This document shows positions 18,682 through 26,097 of a stretch of DNA of 64,000 bases, in pieces. Every line of letters begins with the position of its first letter. Positions within the stretch are counted from its first letter, which is position 1. The notes under the pieces were generated by a model. The model ran no database searches. It saw nothing but the letters and a program-made list of their open reading frames with translations, and was not told the origin of the DNA. This stretch comes from Tsukamurella paurometabola. Its GTDB lineage: Bacteria; Actinomycetota; Actinomycetes; Mycobacteriales; Mycobacteriaceae. Made by a program: the position numbers and the translations under genes. Location of the stretch: positions 4,000,850 through 4,064,849 of the forward strand of contig NZ_LR131273.1 of assembly GCF_900631615.1 (NCBI RefSeq), given 5' to 3'.

Positions 18682-19209
18682 GTGGGGGTGTTCGACAGGG
18701 CGGACGAGGGCACTGCGGAGGCGCAGGCCTACCGCGCCGAGCTCGCGGCCGAGAACGACCGCATCGCCGTCAAGGTCCTACCGGTGATCCTGGTTCTCGG
18801 TGGTCTGCTCCTCCTCTGGGCTAGCTATGCGCCCACCCGCGACGTCGTTCGCGGGCTGCTCGAACCCGAACCGCCGGTGCCCTGCGCAGGTGCAGTGATG
18901 CGGCCGGGCGATACCTGTTGGGCGGTCCTCACCGAGGGGAGTCCGACGTTCGAGCTTCTCGCGCCCGCAGGCATGGAGCTCGATCCTGCACGGGCGGAGA
19001 CGATCGGGCGCACCGGTGCGTATCCGTACGACTACGTCCGGACCGCGCATTTCCAGCGGACCGCGCGGTCCGGGAGCGTCGTCGGAGCGATCATGTCCGG
19101 ATCCTGCGGCGCATTGTTCCTCGTGGCAGCGGCCGCCATCCGGCGTTTCGGTCGACGCGACCGCGGCCCTGTCAGCGGTGCGGACCACCCGAACGGATCG
19201 GTCCCGTGA
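18682..19209 (+). CDS. two-helix membrane protein with C-x4-M-x3-D-x-C ectodomain
   Basis: The 175-aa protein has an N-terminal cytoplasmic segment, a membrane helix (about residues 33-50), an outside region of ~80 residues containing [12 protein letters not shown], and a second helix (about 135-155) followed by basic residues. The two cysteines probably form a disulfide. The same layout and motif recur in the frameshifted gene at 41084-41619. I do not know the function. GTG at 18682 is chosen because TACGCT lies 6 bases upstream; a second GTG is 6 bases further in. The stop overlaps the next start (GTGA). Confidence 0.7.
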   Translation: MGVFDRADEGTAEAQAYRAELAAENDRIAVKVLPVILVLGGLLLLWASYAPTRDVVRGLLEPEPPVPCAGAVMRPGDTCWAVLTEGSPTFELLAPAGMELDPARAETIGRTGAYPYDYVRTAHFQRTARSGSVVGAIMSGSCGALFLVAAAAIRRFGRRDRGPVSGADHPNGSVP

Positions 19210-20405
19210 GACCGGAAGCGCTTCGCGGGCTCATCCTCACCGACGACGTCGCGCCGCGCCCGGGGATCACGTCGGCGCTTCGCACGCAGGGAACTCCGCT
19301 CCTCACCAATGACCCCGGCGACCCGCGGCTCGTGCGGGCGCTGTTCGTCTGGCAGGAGGATTCCGGCGATCCGCCCACCGCGGTGTACCTCTGGGTGAAC
19401 CGGCTGACCGACAAGCGGCACATCGACCGCGGGATGATGAGGTCGCGCGGCGGCGGACTGTGGTTCGTCGAGCTCACCGTTCCCCGCGACGTTCTCGCAA
19501 CGTATCGGTTCCTGCCGCTCGCAGCGGGTGACCGAGGGCGACGGGCGGTGCCCCCGCCGCGCGAGTTGCTTCGCCGCGCGCAGGTCGATCCGTGGAACCC
19601 GACCGCCGCAGCGGGGTCGCCGTTCGGATCGGTGCTCGCCGGGCCGGACGCACCCCGGCTCGACGCCTGGACCGCCTCGCCGGCCACGACCTCGATGGCG
19701 CTCGACCGCACCATCGATCTGGCCCCTGCGCCCCTCCGGTACCGGCTGTCCGTACCGTCCGGCGCGGGCGCGATGGATCTACTCATCGCCTTCGACGCCG
19801 ACGTGTGGTTCGACCGGTTCCGGCTGCCCGACGTCCTCGCGGCCACGGGCCGACGGTGCGCCGTGCTCGGTATCGACTCACCCGCCGATCCCAGTGAGCG
19901 CGTCCGGTTTCTCGGTGCCCACGATGCCCTGTTCCCGGCGATCACCGAGGATGCGCTCGCTGCCGTTCGGATGGTGACGGGCACCCTTGGCCGGGTGACC
20001 ATCGCCGGTCAGAGCCTGGGCGGGCTCGCGGCACTCTCGTTCGTGGCGCGGAACCCGGATCTCGTCGACGAGGTTCTCGCCTACTCCCCCTCCGTGTGGT
20101 GGCGGCCCGGCCTCACCGGGCGCCCCTCCGTCGTCACCGAACGGCATGGCTGGATCCACGACGTGGTCCGCGGGTGCCCGCCCGGCGGATTCTCGATCCG
20201 CCTTGCCTCCGGGGCTTTCGAGGAGGAACTCACGCCGGGCGTGCGCGACCTGGCCGCCACGGCCCACGCCGCGGGGCACGATGTCGAGTACACCGTCTAC
20301 TCCGGTGGCCACGACGAGGCGCGATGGGCGGCACTCCTACTCGCCCACCTGTCGGCCGAACTCACCGACCTCCACCAGGACACCGTCCCTGGACATCACC
20401 GTTAG
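19206..20405 (+). CDS. enterochelin esterase-like alpha/beta hydrolase (Fes family)
   Basis: The 399-aa protein has an N-terminal early-set domain typical of Fes (FVWQEDSGDPPTAVYLWVN) and a C-terminal esterase-D-type hydrolase domain. The nucleophile Ser is in TIAGQSLGGLAAL, and GGHDEARW holds the likely catalytic His. The linker DPWNP is characteristic. Fes enzymes hydrolyse catecholate siderophore esters in the cytoplasm, but no siderophore genes are nearby, so the substrate is uncertain. The GTG start overlaps the stop of the preceding membrane-protein gene, implying co-transcription. Confidence 0.82.
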   Translation: MRPEALRGLILTDDVAPRPGITSALRTQGTPLLTNDPGDPRLVRALFVWQEDSGDPPTAVYLWVNRLTDKRHIDRGMMRSRGGGLWFVELTVPRDVLATYRFLPLAAGDRGRRAVPPPRELLRRAQVDPWNPTAAAGSPFGSVLAGPDAPRLDAWTASPATTSMALDRTIDLAPAPLRYRLSVPSGAGAMDLLIAFDADVWFDRFRLPDVLAATGRRCAVLGIDSPADPSERVRFLGAHDALFPAITEDALAAVRMVTGTLGRVTIAGQSLGGLAALSFVARNPDLVDEVLAYSPSVWWRPGLTGRPSVVTERHGWIHDVVRGCPPGGFSIRLASGAFEEELTPGVRDLAATAHAAGHDVEYTVYSGGHDEARWAALLLAHLSAELTDLHQDTVPGHHR

Positions 20406-21343
20406 GGGATCAGAATGAACTTCCCGATCGGATGGGCGGCCTTCAGTTCGGTGTGAGCGCGCGCGGCGTCGGCGAGCGGGAACGTCTTCGCGACCGCATT
20501 CACCAGCTTCCCCTCACCCGCGAGATCCAGCAACGGGCCGCGGGCCTCGTCGCGGATGCGGGCGCTGTCGGGGTCGGGTCCACCGATCGCGAGGAATCCG
20601 TCCTGCGCGGCGCGACCGAATCCCGCGATCGTCACGATCCGCTGCCGATCCGCCACCAGGTCGAGTGAGACGTCGGCGGCCTCGTCGGTGCCCACCGTGT
20701 CGATCGCGGCGGTCACCCCGTCCGGCGCGACGGCGCGGACCCTCCCGGCCAGCCCGTCGCCGTACTCGACGGGGATCGCACCCAGGCCGCGCAGGTAGTC
20801 GTGGTTGGCCTCGCGTGCCGTGCCGATCACGGTGGCCCCGCGCAGCTTCGCGAGCTGCACCGCGAGGAGGCCCACTCCGCCGGCTGCGCCGTGGATGAGG
20901 ACCGTGTCGCCCGCTGATAGCGCGATGCGCTCGACGGCGTCCCATGCCGTCGCGCCCGTGAGCAGGAGGCCCGCCGCATCCTCCCAGCTCAACCCCGCGG
21001 GCTTGGGAAGGACCGCACGCGCCTGCTGGATCGCGGCCGAGGCGTAGACGCCCTCGCCCCGGTAGACGACGACCTCGTCGCCGACGGCGATCGGGCCTCG
21101 CGGCCCCACGGCGTCAGGGCCGATCGCGGTCACCACCCCGGAGCCCTCGCTCCCGACCGGCTGCGGCAGCGTCGACGGGTCGTCACCGAACGCGCCGCTG
21201 TAGAGCTTGTAGTCGATCGGGTTGACGCCGATCGCCTTGAATTCGACCACGACTTCGCCGGGTCCCGGAGCGGGCAGCTCCCGGTCGATCACCTCGAGGA
21301 CCTCGGGTCCTCCGAACGCCTGTGCCACTACTGCTTTCGCCAT
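20402..21343 (-). CDS. NADP-dependent quinone oxidoreductase-like medium-chain reductase
   Basis: The 313-aa protein is a zinc-free MDR: EFKAIGVNPIDYKLYSG, VGSEGSGVVTAIG, LLTGATAWDAVE and the nucleotide loop VLIHGAAGGVGLLAVQLAKL. It probably reduces quinones or enones with NADPH in the cytoplasm. ATG at 21343 was chosen because the sequence matches the family N-terminus (MAKAVVAQAFGGPEVL) from there; the longer frame upstream is not protein-like. Its stop overlaps the convergent esterase stop by 4 bases. Confidence 0.88.
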   Translation of the reverse strand: MAKAVVAQAFGGPEVLEVIDRELPAPGPGEVVVEFKAIGVNPIDYKLYSGAFGDDPSTLPQPVGSEGSGVVTAIGPDAVGPRGPIAVGDEVVVYRGEGVYASAAIQQARAVLPKPAGLSWEDAAGLLLTGATAWDAVERIALSAGDTVLIHGAAGGVGLLAVQLAKLRGATVIGTAREANHDYLRGLGAIPVEYGDGLAGRVRAVAPDGVTAAIDTVGTDEAADVSLDLVADRQRIVTIAGFGRAAQDGFLAIGGPDPDSARIRDEARGPLLDLAGEGKLVNAVAKTFPLADAARAHTELKAAHPIGKFILIP

Positions 21344-21482
21344 GACCTGCACAACCGCGCGCCGCCGCGATCCATTCCGGTTCGGATCACCAGGACTGGA
21401 ATCGCGTTGCCACAGGAGGTACAGCTCAGTACCGTCGGCCAGCGCGGCAGGACCCGTCGGACGTGAGGAGGAGTGCACCGCC

Positions 21483-21656
21483 ATGGCGACTACGCAGCTT
21501 CTCGCGCGAGTCAGGCCCGAGCACCTCGACACGTGCCGGCGATCCGTGCACGAGCTAGCCCCACGCGGATACGTCACCGGTCACCTCATGGCGCTTCGCG
21601 CCTTCTACGTGACGGCGGCGGCTCGGCACAGCGCCGTCATCGAATGGGTCGACTGA
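21483..21656 (+). CDS. 57-aa ORF, possible remnant
   Basis: A strong AGGAGG-like ribosome-binding site (around 21465-21471) precedes ATG 21483. The first 20 residues (MATTQLLARVRPEHLDTCRR) look to me like the start of DUF1877-type proteins, which are normally ~160 aa. The rest does not, and the frame ends against the convergent IclR gene. It may be a truncated remnant or a genuine small protein. This is weak. Confidence 0.35.
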   Translation: MATTQLLARVRPEHLDTCRRSVHELAPRGYVTGHLMALRAFYVTAAARHSAVIEWVD

Positions 21657-21659
21657 GCT

Positions 21660-22424
21660 TCAGATCTCGCGAGCACCGATCAACGCGTCGGAGATGATGC
21701 CGGTGGCCCGCTGAAGCGCGGGGATCGCACGGTCGACGAAGTCGTCGCCGAGGCGGGACACGGGGCCGGAGATTCCGACGGCCATCGGGGTGGGAGCGCC
21801 GGGTACCGCCATCGCATAGCAGCGCACGCCGACCTCCTGTTCCTCGTCGTCGATGGAGTAGCCGCGGGCGCGGACCTTCTCCACCTCCGCGAAGACGCCG
21901 GACAAGGTGCTCACACTGTTGGGCGTGGGAGCCGGAATGCCGGCCTGCCCGACCAGTTTGACGATGCGGGCGTCGTCGAGCTCGGCGAGGACCGCCTTGC
22001 CGACGCCGCTGTTGTGCAGATTGACGCGGCGGCCGGCTTCGTTGTTCGTGCGCATGCTGTGCTGTGACGGCACCTGCCCGGTGTAGATCACCATGTCGCC
22101 GTCGAGGACGGCGAGGCTCGCGGTCTCCTCGAGCTCATCGACGAGCGACTGCAGCACCGGCACCGCGACGGCACCGAGCTGACGGTTCGCGACCTCACCG
22201 AGCCGGATCAACCGGGGCCCGAGCGCGTAGCGGCGGTTGGGGAGTTGCCGGACGTAGCCGATGCCGACCAACGTGCGGAGCAGACGGTGGATCGTGGGCG
22301 GCGGCAACGGGGTGCCGGCCGACAGTTCGCTGAGTGAGCACTCGCCACCCGCGCGCCCCATCAGTTCGAGCAACTCGAACGCACGCTCCACCGACTGCAC
22401 ACCCGAGGTGGATTTCCCCGCCAT
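21660..22424 (-). CDS. IclR-family transcriptional regulator, probable purine/allantoin regulator
   Basis: The 254-aa regulator has an N-terminal winged helix (residues ~8-70; FELLELMGRAGGECSLSELS, PPPTIHRLLRTLVGIGYV) and the C-terminal IclR effector domain (HNSGVGKAVLAELDD, VRCYAMAVPG). It borders the purine permease and xdh genes, as AllR-type regulators do. IclR proteins often bind GGAA/TTCC palindromes, and five promoters in 22.7-37.6 kb carry such sites, so it is the obvious candidate regulator. A GGGGAGG ribosome-binding site precedes the ATG. Confidence 0.88.
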   Translation of the reverse strand: MAGKSTSGVQSVERAFELLELMGRAGGECSLSELSAGTPLPPPTIHRLLRTLVGIGYVRQLPNRRYALGPRLIRLGEVANRQLGAVAVPVLQSLVDELEETASLAVLDGDMVIYTGQVPSQHSMRTNNEAGRRVNLHNSGVGKAVLAELDDARIVKLVGQAGIPAPTPNSVSTLSGVFAEVEKVRARGYSIDDEEQEVGVRCYAMAVPGAPTPMAVGISGPVSRLGDDFVDRAIPALQRATGIISDALIGAREI

Positions 22425-22694
22425 GATGACCTCCCCACACGTCTGGTCGTTTGCTGTTCCATTCCGGACGGTACGCCCAAAATTTCCGCCGTACGTTCCG
22501 TATGGCGGTATTGATTTCAATCCGTCATGGACGAACCGCCCTCAGCGCGACGGTCGAGGGCACATTGTGCACCACGATGCGGAACGCCATCCGCGGGGAC
22601 GGCGCCACCCCGCGACCCCCTCGCCGGAACGACTGACTGCTCGGTAAGCGTTGTCGCGCGGCGGAAGTCGCTGCGGACCGCGCCGAAGATCCGC

Positions 22695-22723
22695 TTGACA
22701 GCCCCCGTAGAGCATGTTTCACT
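22695..22723 (+). promoter_or_regulatory. promoter of the purine permease
   Basis: A perfect -35 TTGACA (22695-22700) is followed after 17 bases by TTCACT (22718-22723). The predicted start of transcription, near 22730, coincides with the left end of the composite operator at 22731-22758. Confidence 0.5.
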
Positions 22724-22730
22724 CGACGTG

Positions 22731-22758
22731 ATCGGAATCACATTTCCGATGGGCGGAA
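22731..22758. promoter_or_regulatory. composite purine-regulon operator (permease)
   Basis: A perfect dyad ATCGGAA-N6-TTCCGAT (22731-22750) is followed by a third half-site, giving TTCCG-N5-CGGAA (22744-22758). The same two spacings recur before the aldolase, NCS1 permease and xdhA genes. It lies at the predicted transcription start. Confidence 0.65.
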
Positions 22759-22888
22759 CGCAAATCTGCGGAGCCCCACGCGATCGCCACCACGCGTCGC
22801 CTTCGATCAGCCCCACTTCGCCGTCGCTCCCCCGGAGCGCCTGACCGCGAGGGCGCCGGGCCCGGCGCTGCGGACCGAGAGGACCATC

Positions 22889-24397
22889 ATGACAAGTCAG
22901 CAAGAGCAGAGCGGGGCCGACGAACGCGTCGAGATCCCGGCGACCGCCGAACGGACCGACGACCCTCCACGCGCGGGGGCATCGTTCCTGGATCGCTTCT
23001 TCGAGATCACCCGTCGCGGATCGACGATTCCCCGCGAGATCCGGGGCGGCCTCGTCACGTTCGTCGCCATGGCATACATCGTCGTGCTGAATCCCCTGAT
23101 TCTGAGCAGTTCGTCGGACGCCGCCCAGGGAACGCTGGGGTTCGTCCAGGTCACAGCCGTCACCGGACTCACGGCCGGCGTGATCACCATCCTGTTCGGC
23201 GTGGTCGCACGACTCCCCTTCGCGCTCGCCGCCGGGCTCGGCATGAACTCCTTCCTGGCCGTCGCGGTGGTCAAGGACGTCACCTGGCCGGAGGCGATGG
23301 GCCTGGTGATCATCAACGGTGTGATCATCGTGCTCCTGGGCGCCACCGGCATCCGGACGGCGATCTTCCGGGCCGTCCCGGCCGAGCTGAAGACCGCGAT
23401 CACGGTCGGCATCGGCCTCTTCATCGCCTTCATCGGCTTCGTGAACTCGGGCTTCGTCACGCGCACCCCGGCCGGCCCGCCGGTCCAGCTGGGCCACGAC
23501 GGCTCGATCGACGCGATTCCCACCGCGGTCTTCATCTTCGCCCTCCTGCTCATCGCGGTCCTGGTCTCGCGACGCATCCCCGGAGCGATCCTGATCGGCA
23601 TGATCGTCGCGACGATCGCGGCCATCGTCATCCAGCACTTCGCCAAGCTCGGCACTGTCGGCGACCCGAGCCACCCGGACCCGAAGGGGTGGAACCTCAG
23701 CGCCCCCGAGCTGCCCGGTCAGATCGTCGCGCTCCCCGACTTCGGCCTGATCGGCCAGTTCGACCTGTTCGGAGCCTTCGAGCGGGTGGGTGCCCTGGCG
23801 GCCACGATGCTGGTGTTCACGCTGGTCTTCACCAATTTCTTCGACGCGATGGGGTCGATGACGGGCCTGGCGCGCCAGGCGGGCGTCGGGCAGCCCGACG
23901 GGACGTTCCCTCGCATCCGCTCGGCCTTCGTCATCGAAGGCATGGGCGCGGTCGCCGGCGGCGCGACGTCGGGTTCGTCCAACACCGTCTTCGTCGACTC
24001 CGCATCCGGCATCGCGGAGGGCGCGCGCACGGGGCTCGCGGCGTGCGTGACCGGCGTCCTGTTCCTCGGCTCGATGTTCTTCGCGCCCCTGATCGGCGTC
24101 ATCCCGATGGAGGTCGGCGCGGCCGCCCTGGTGGTGGTCGGATCGATGATGGTGGCCCAGATCCGCGAGATCGACTTCACCCACTTCTCGGTGGCGCTGC
24201 CCGCATTCCTCACGATCGTGACGATGCCGCTGACGTACTCGATCGCCAACGGCATCGGCGTGGGCTTCATCACCTGGGCGCTGCTCAGCGTCCTCAGCGG
24301 TCGCGGGCAGCGGTGCCACTGGTTACTGTGGGCGGTCTCGATCGGGTTCATCCTCTACTTCGTCCGAGGACCGATCACCGCGCTCATCGGCGGCTGA
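22889..24397 (+). CDS. NCS2/AzgA-type purine permease
   Basis: The 502-aa transporter resembles the AzgA-like branch of NCS2 carriers (adenine/guanine/hypoxanthine uptake): EIRGGLVTFVAMAYIVVLNPLIL at helix 1, ALAAGLGMNSFLA, and EGMGAVAGGATSGSSNTVFVDSASGIAEGARTGLA around helix 8-10. About twelve to fourteen membrane segments are expected. It lies next to xanthine dehydrogenase and guanine deaminase genes, so it probably feeds guanine or hypoxanthine into the pathway. The promoter carries the shared operator. Confidence 0.88.
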   Translation: MTSQQEQSGADERVEIPATAERTDDPPRAGASFLDRFFEITRRGSTIPREIRGGLVTFVAMAYIVVLNPLILSSSSDAAQGTLGFVQVTAVTGLTAGVITILFGVVARLPFALAAGLGMNSFLAVAVVKDVTWPEAMGLVIINGVIIVLLGATGIRTAIFRAVPAELKTAITVGIGLFIAFIGFVNSGFVTRTPAGPPVQLGHDGSIDAIPTAVFIFALLLIAVLVSRRIPGAILIGMIVATIAAIVIQHFAKLGTVGDPSHPDPKGWNLSAPELPGQIVALPDFGLIGQFDLFGAFERVGALAATMLVFTLVFTNFFDAMGSMTGLARQAGVGQPDGTFPRIRSAFVIEGMGAVAGGATSGSSNTVFVDSASGIAEGARTGLAACVTGVLFLGSMFFAPLIGVIPMEVGAAALVVVGSMMVAQIREIDFTHFSVALPAFLTIVTMPLTYSIANGIGVGFITWALLSVLSGRGQRCHWLLWAVSIGFILYFVRGPITALIGG

Positions 24398-24441
24398 CCT
24401 GCAACGACGCAGTGTCGAGCCGGAACGACCATCGCACCGCA

Positions 24442-24466
24442 GTCCGTGATGCGGAAACAAGATTCC
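24442..24466. promoter_or_regulatory. composite purine-regulon operator (xdhA)
   Basis: GTCCG-N5-CGGAA-N6-TTCC is present: GTCCG at 24442-24446, CGGAA at 24452-24456 and TTCC at 24463-24466. Spacings equal those of the NCS1-permease and aldolase operators; one base of the first half-site is changed. Confidence 0.6.
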
Positions 24467-24481
24467 AAAACCCCTTCCGAA

Positions 24482-24503
24482 TGTGACCCCCGTCACCTAC
24501 ACT
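24482..24503 (+). promoter_or_regulatory. CRP-like dyad and -10 region upstream of xdhA
   Basis: TGTGA-N6-TCACC (24482-24497) matches the CRP/GlxR half-site consensus at 9 of 10 positions. TACACT (24498-24503) could be a -10 hexamer with TTCCGA at 24475-24480 as a weak -35. The dyad would lie between the two hexamers. Inferred by inspection only. Confidence 0.35.
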
Positions 24504-24606
24504 GAAATGCACTGGATCGTGTTCGCATGGATAACCAGCGGTCCAGATCAGCCTCGCAAACCATGCCTGTCCGAACCGCGTGCCGCGGTTCAGTAGGGAT
24601 GCAGCG

Positions 24607-26097
24607 GTGACCGAAACGCTGACCGGATGTCATGTGACCGTGAACGGTCGATCCCGGCCGTTCACCGGCCCGGCCCACACGAGCGCCCTCGATTGGCTGC
24701 GCGATCAGGGCCTCACCGGAGCGAAGGAGGGGTGCGCCGAAGGCGAATGCGGGGCCTGTTCGATCCTGGTCGCCCGGCCCGGGGACCCCGACTCGCCCGA
24801 CGATCGCACCCGGTGGACCGCGATCAACGCCTGCCTCACCCCCGCCGCTGCGCTCGCCGACCAGGAGGTGATCACCTCCGAAGGCCTCGGCGGGCCCGAC
24901 GACCTGCACCCCGTCCAGAGCGCGATGGCACTGCGCGGCGGTTCCCAGTGCGGCTACTGCACCCCCGGCTTCATCTGCAGCATGGCCGCCGAGTTCTATC
25001 GACCGGACCGAGCCGCCGAGCTCGCGCCCGACGACGGAGGACCCGGCTGCGCAGACCACGGCGACGAACACGGCCCCAACGGCTTCGACCTGCACGCGCT
25101 ATCGGGAAACCTGTGCCGCTGCACCGGTTACCGGCCGATCCGGGACGCCGCCTACGGCCTTCCCACCGAGCCCGCGCCCGACGACCCCCTCGCCGTCCGA
25201 CGCTCGGCGCCGGCTCCCGCCGCGGCTCCCACCGTGGTCACCGGCTCCCAGGGGCGATTCGTCCGGCCGGCGGGCCTGGACGAGGTGCTGGACCTGCTCG
25301 CCGACGGTGACGCCCCCGCCCTGGTGGCGGGGTCCACCGACTTCGGCGTCGACGTGAACCTCAAGGGCCGTCGCGAACCCCTGGTGGTCGCCATCGACCG
25401 ACTGCCCGAACTCCGCGAATTGCGCTGGGACGAGGATGTCCTCGAGATCGGGGCGGCCCTCACGCTGTCCGAGATCGAGCGCCGCCTCGACGGCCGCGTC
25501 CCGCTGCTCGCCCAGGTCTTCCCGCAGTTCGCGTCGCGCCTGATCCGCAACGCGGCGACCCTGGGCGGCAACCTCGGGACGGGCTCGCCGATCGGCGACA
25601 CCCCGCCCGCTCTGCTCGCACTGGATGCGCGCCTCGTCCTCGCCTCACGCGACGGCGAGCGCATCGTCCCGCTCACGGAGTACTTCACGGGCTACCGCGC
25701 GACGGTGCGCCGCCCCGACGAGCTCATCAAGGCGATCCGGATCCCACTGCCACTGAGCCCGCTCACCGCGTTCCACAAGATCGCCAAACGGCGCTTCGAC
25801 GACATCTCCAGCGTCGCTGTCGCCTTCGCGCTCACCGTCGAGGCGGGCACGATCACACGGGCCGCGATCGGCCTCGGCGGCGTGGCCGCGACCCCGCTCC
25901 GCGCCACGACCACCGAGCAGGCTCTCGTCGGGCGCCCCTGGTCGGAGGAGACCATCCGCGCCGCGGCCGAGGTGCTGCGGGCCGAGGGCACCCCGATGGA
26001 CGATCACCGGGCGTCCGGCGCCTACCGCGTCGCGATGCTCGGACGATCGCTCGAGAAGCTGTTCGCCGACGGCCCGGCCCGAGAGGAGCTGTCATGA
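24607..26097 (+). CDS. xdhA: xanthine dehydrogenase, 2Fe-2S/FAD subunit
   Basis: The 496-aa subunit carries two [2Fe-2S] clusters (Cys43, 48, 51, 76 and Cys115, 118, 170, 172) and a C-terminal FAD domain from about residue 215 (PALVAGSTDFGVDV; RNAATLGGNLGTGSPIGD). It passes electrons from the Mo site to NAD. A ~25-residue insertion rich in Asp/Gly separates the last two cysteine pairs. GTG at 24607 has AGTAGGGA upstream; another GTG at 24580 would add 9 residues. It overlaps xdhB by 4 bases. Confidence 0.93.
   Translation: MTETLTGCHVTVNGRSRPFTGPAHTSALDWLRDQGLTGAKEGCAEGECGACSILVARPGDPDSPDDRTRWTAINACLTPAAALADQEVITSEGLGGPDDLHPVQSAMALRGGSQCGYCTPGFICSMAAEFYRPDRAAELAPDDGGPGCADHGDEHGPNGFDLHALSGNLCRCTGYRPIRDAAYGLPTEPAPDDPLAVRRSAPAPAAAPTVVTGSQGRFVRPAGLDEVLDLLADGDAPALVAGSTDFGVDVNLKGRREPLVVAIDRLPELRELRWDEDVLEIGAALTLSEIERRLDGRVPLLAQVFPQFASRLIRNAATLGGNLGTGSPIGDTPPALLALDARLVLASRDGERIVPLTEYFTGYRATVRRPDELIKAIRIPLPLSPLTAFHKIAKRRFDDISSVAVAFALTVEAGTITRAAIGLGGVAATPLRATTTEQALVGRPWSEETIRAAAEVLRAEGTPMDDHRASGAYRVAMLGRSLEKLFADGPAREELS

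Larger units (their letters stand above)
22425..22888. other. 464-base divergent control region between the IclR gene and the purine permease
   Basis: The region has no convincing gene. Near the regulator it holds several CGGAA/TTCCG half-sites (22462-22467, 22484-22488, 22496-22500) and an inverted repeat at 22486-22508 (CCGCCGTAC, 5 bases, GTATGGCGG; 8 of 9 paired). Near the permease it holds a promoter (TTGACA at 22695-22700) and the composite operator listed separately. The middle (22520-22690) has no feature I can name except a small dyad GCGGA-N6-TCCGC at 22579-22594. Confidence 0.55.

Noticed and set aside
22579-22594. GCGGA-N6-TCCGC as a further purine-regulon operator
   Set aside because: Arm composition and centre spacing differ from the other sites (GGA to TCC distance is 6, not 8), and it is far from any predicted start.
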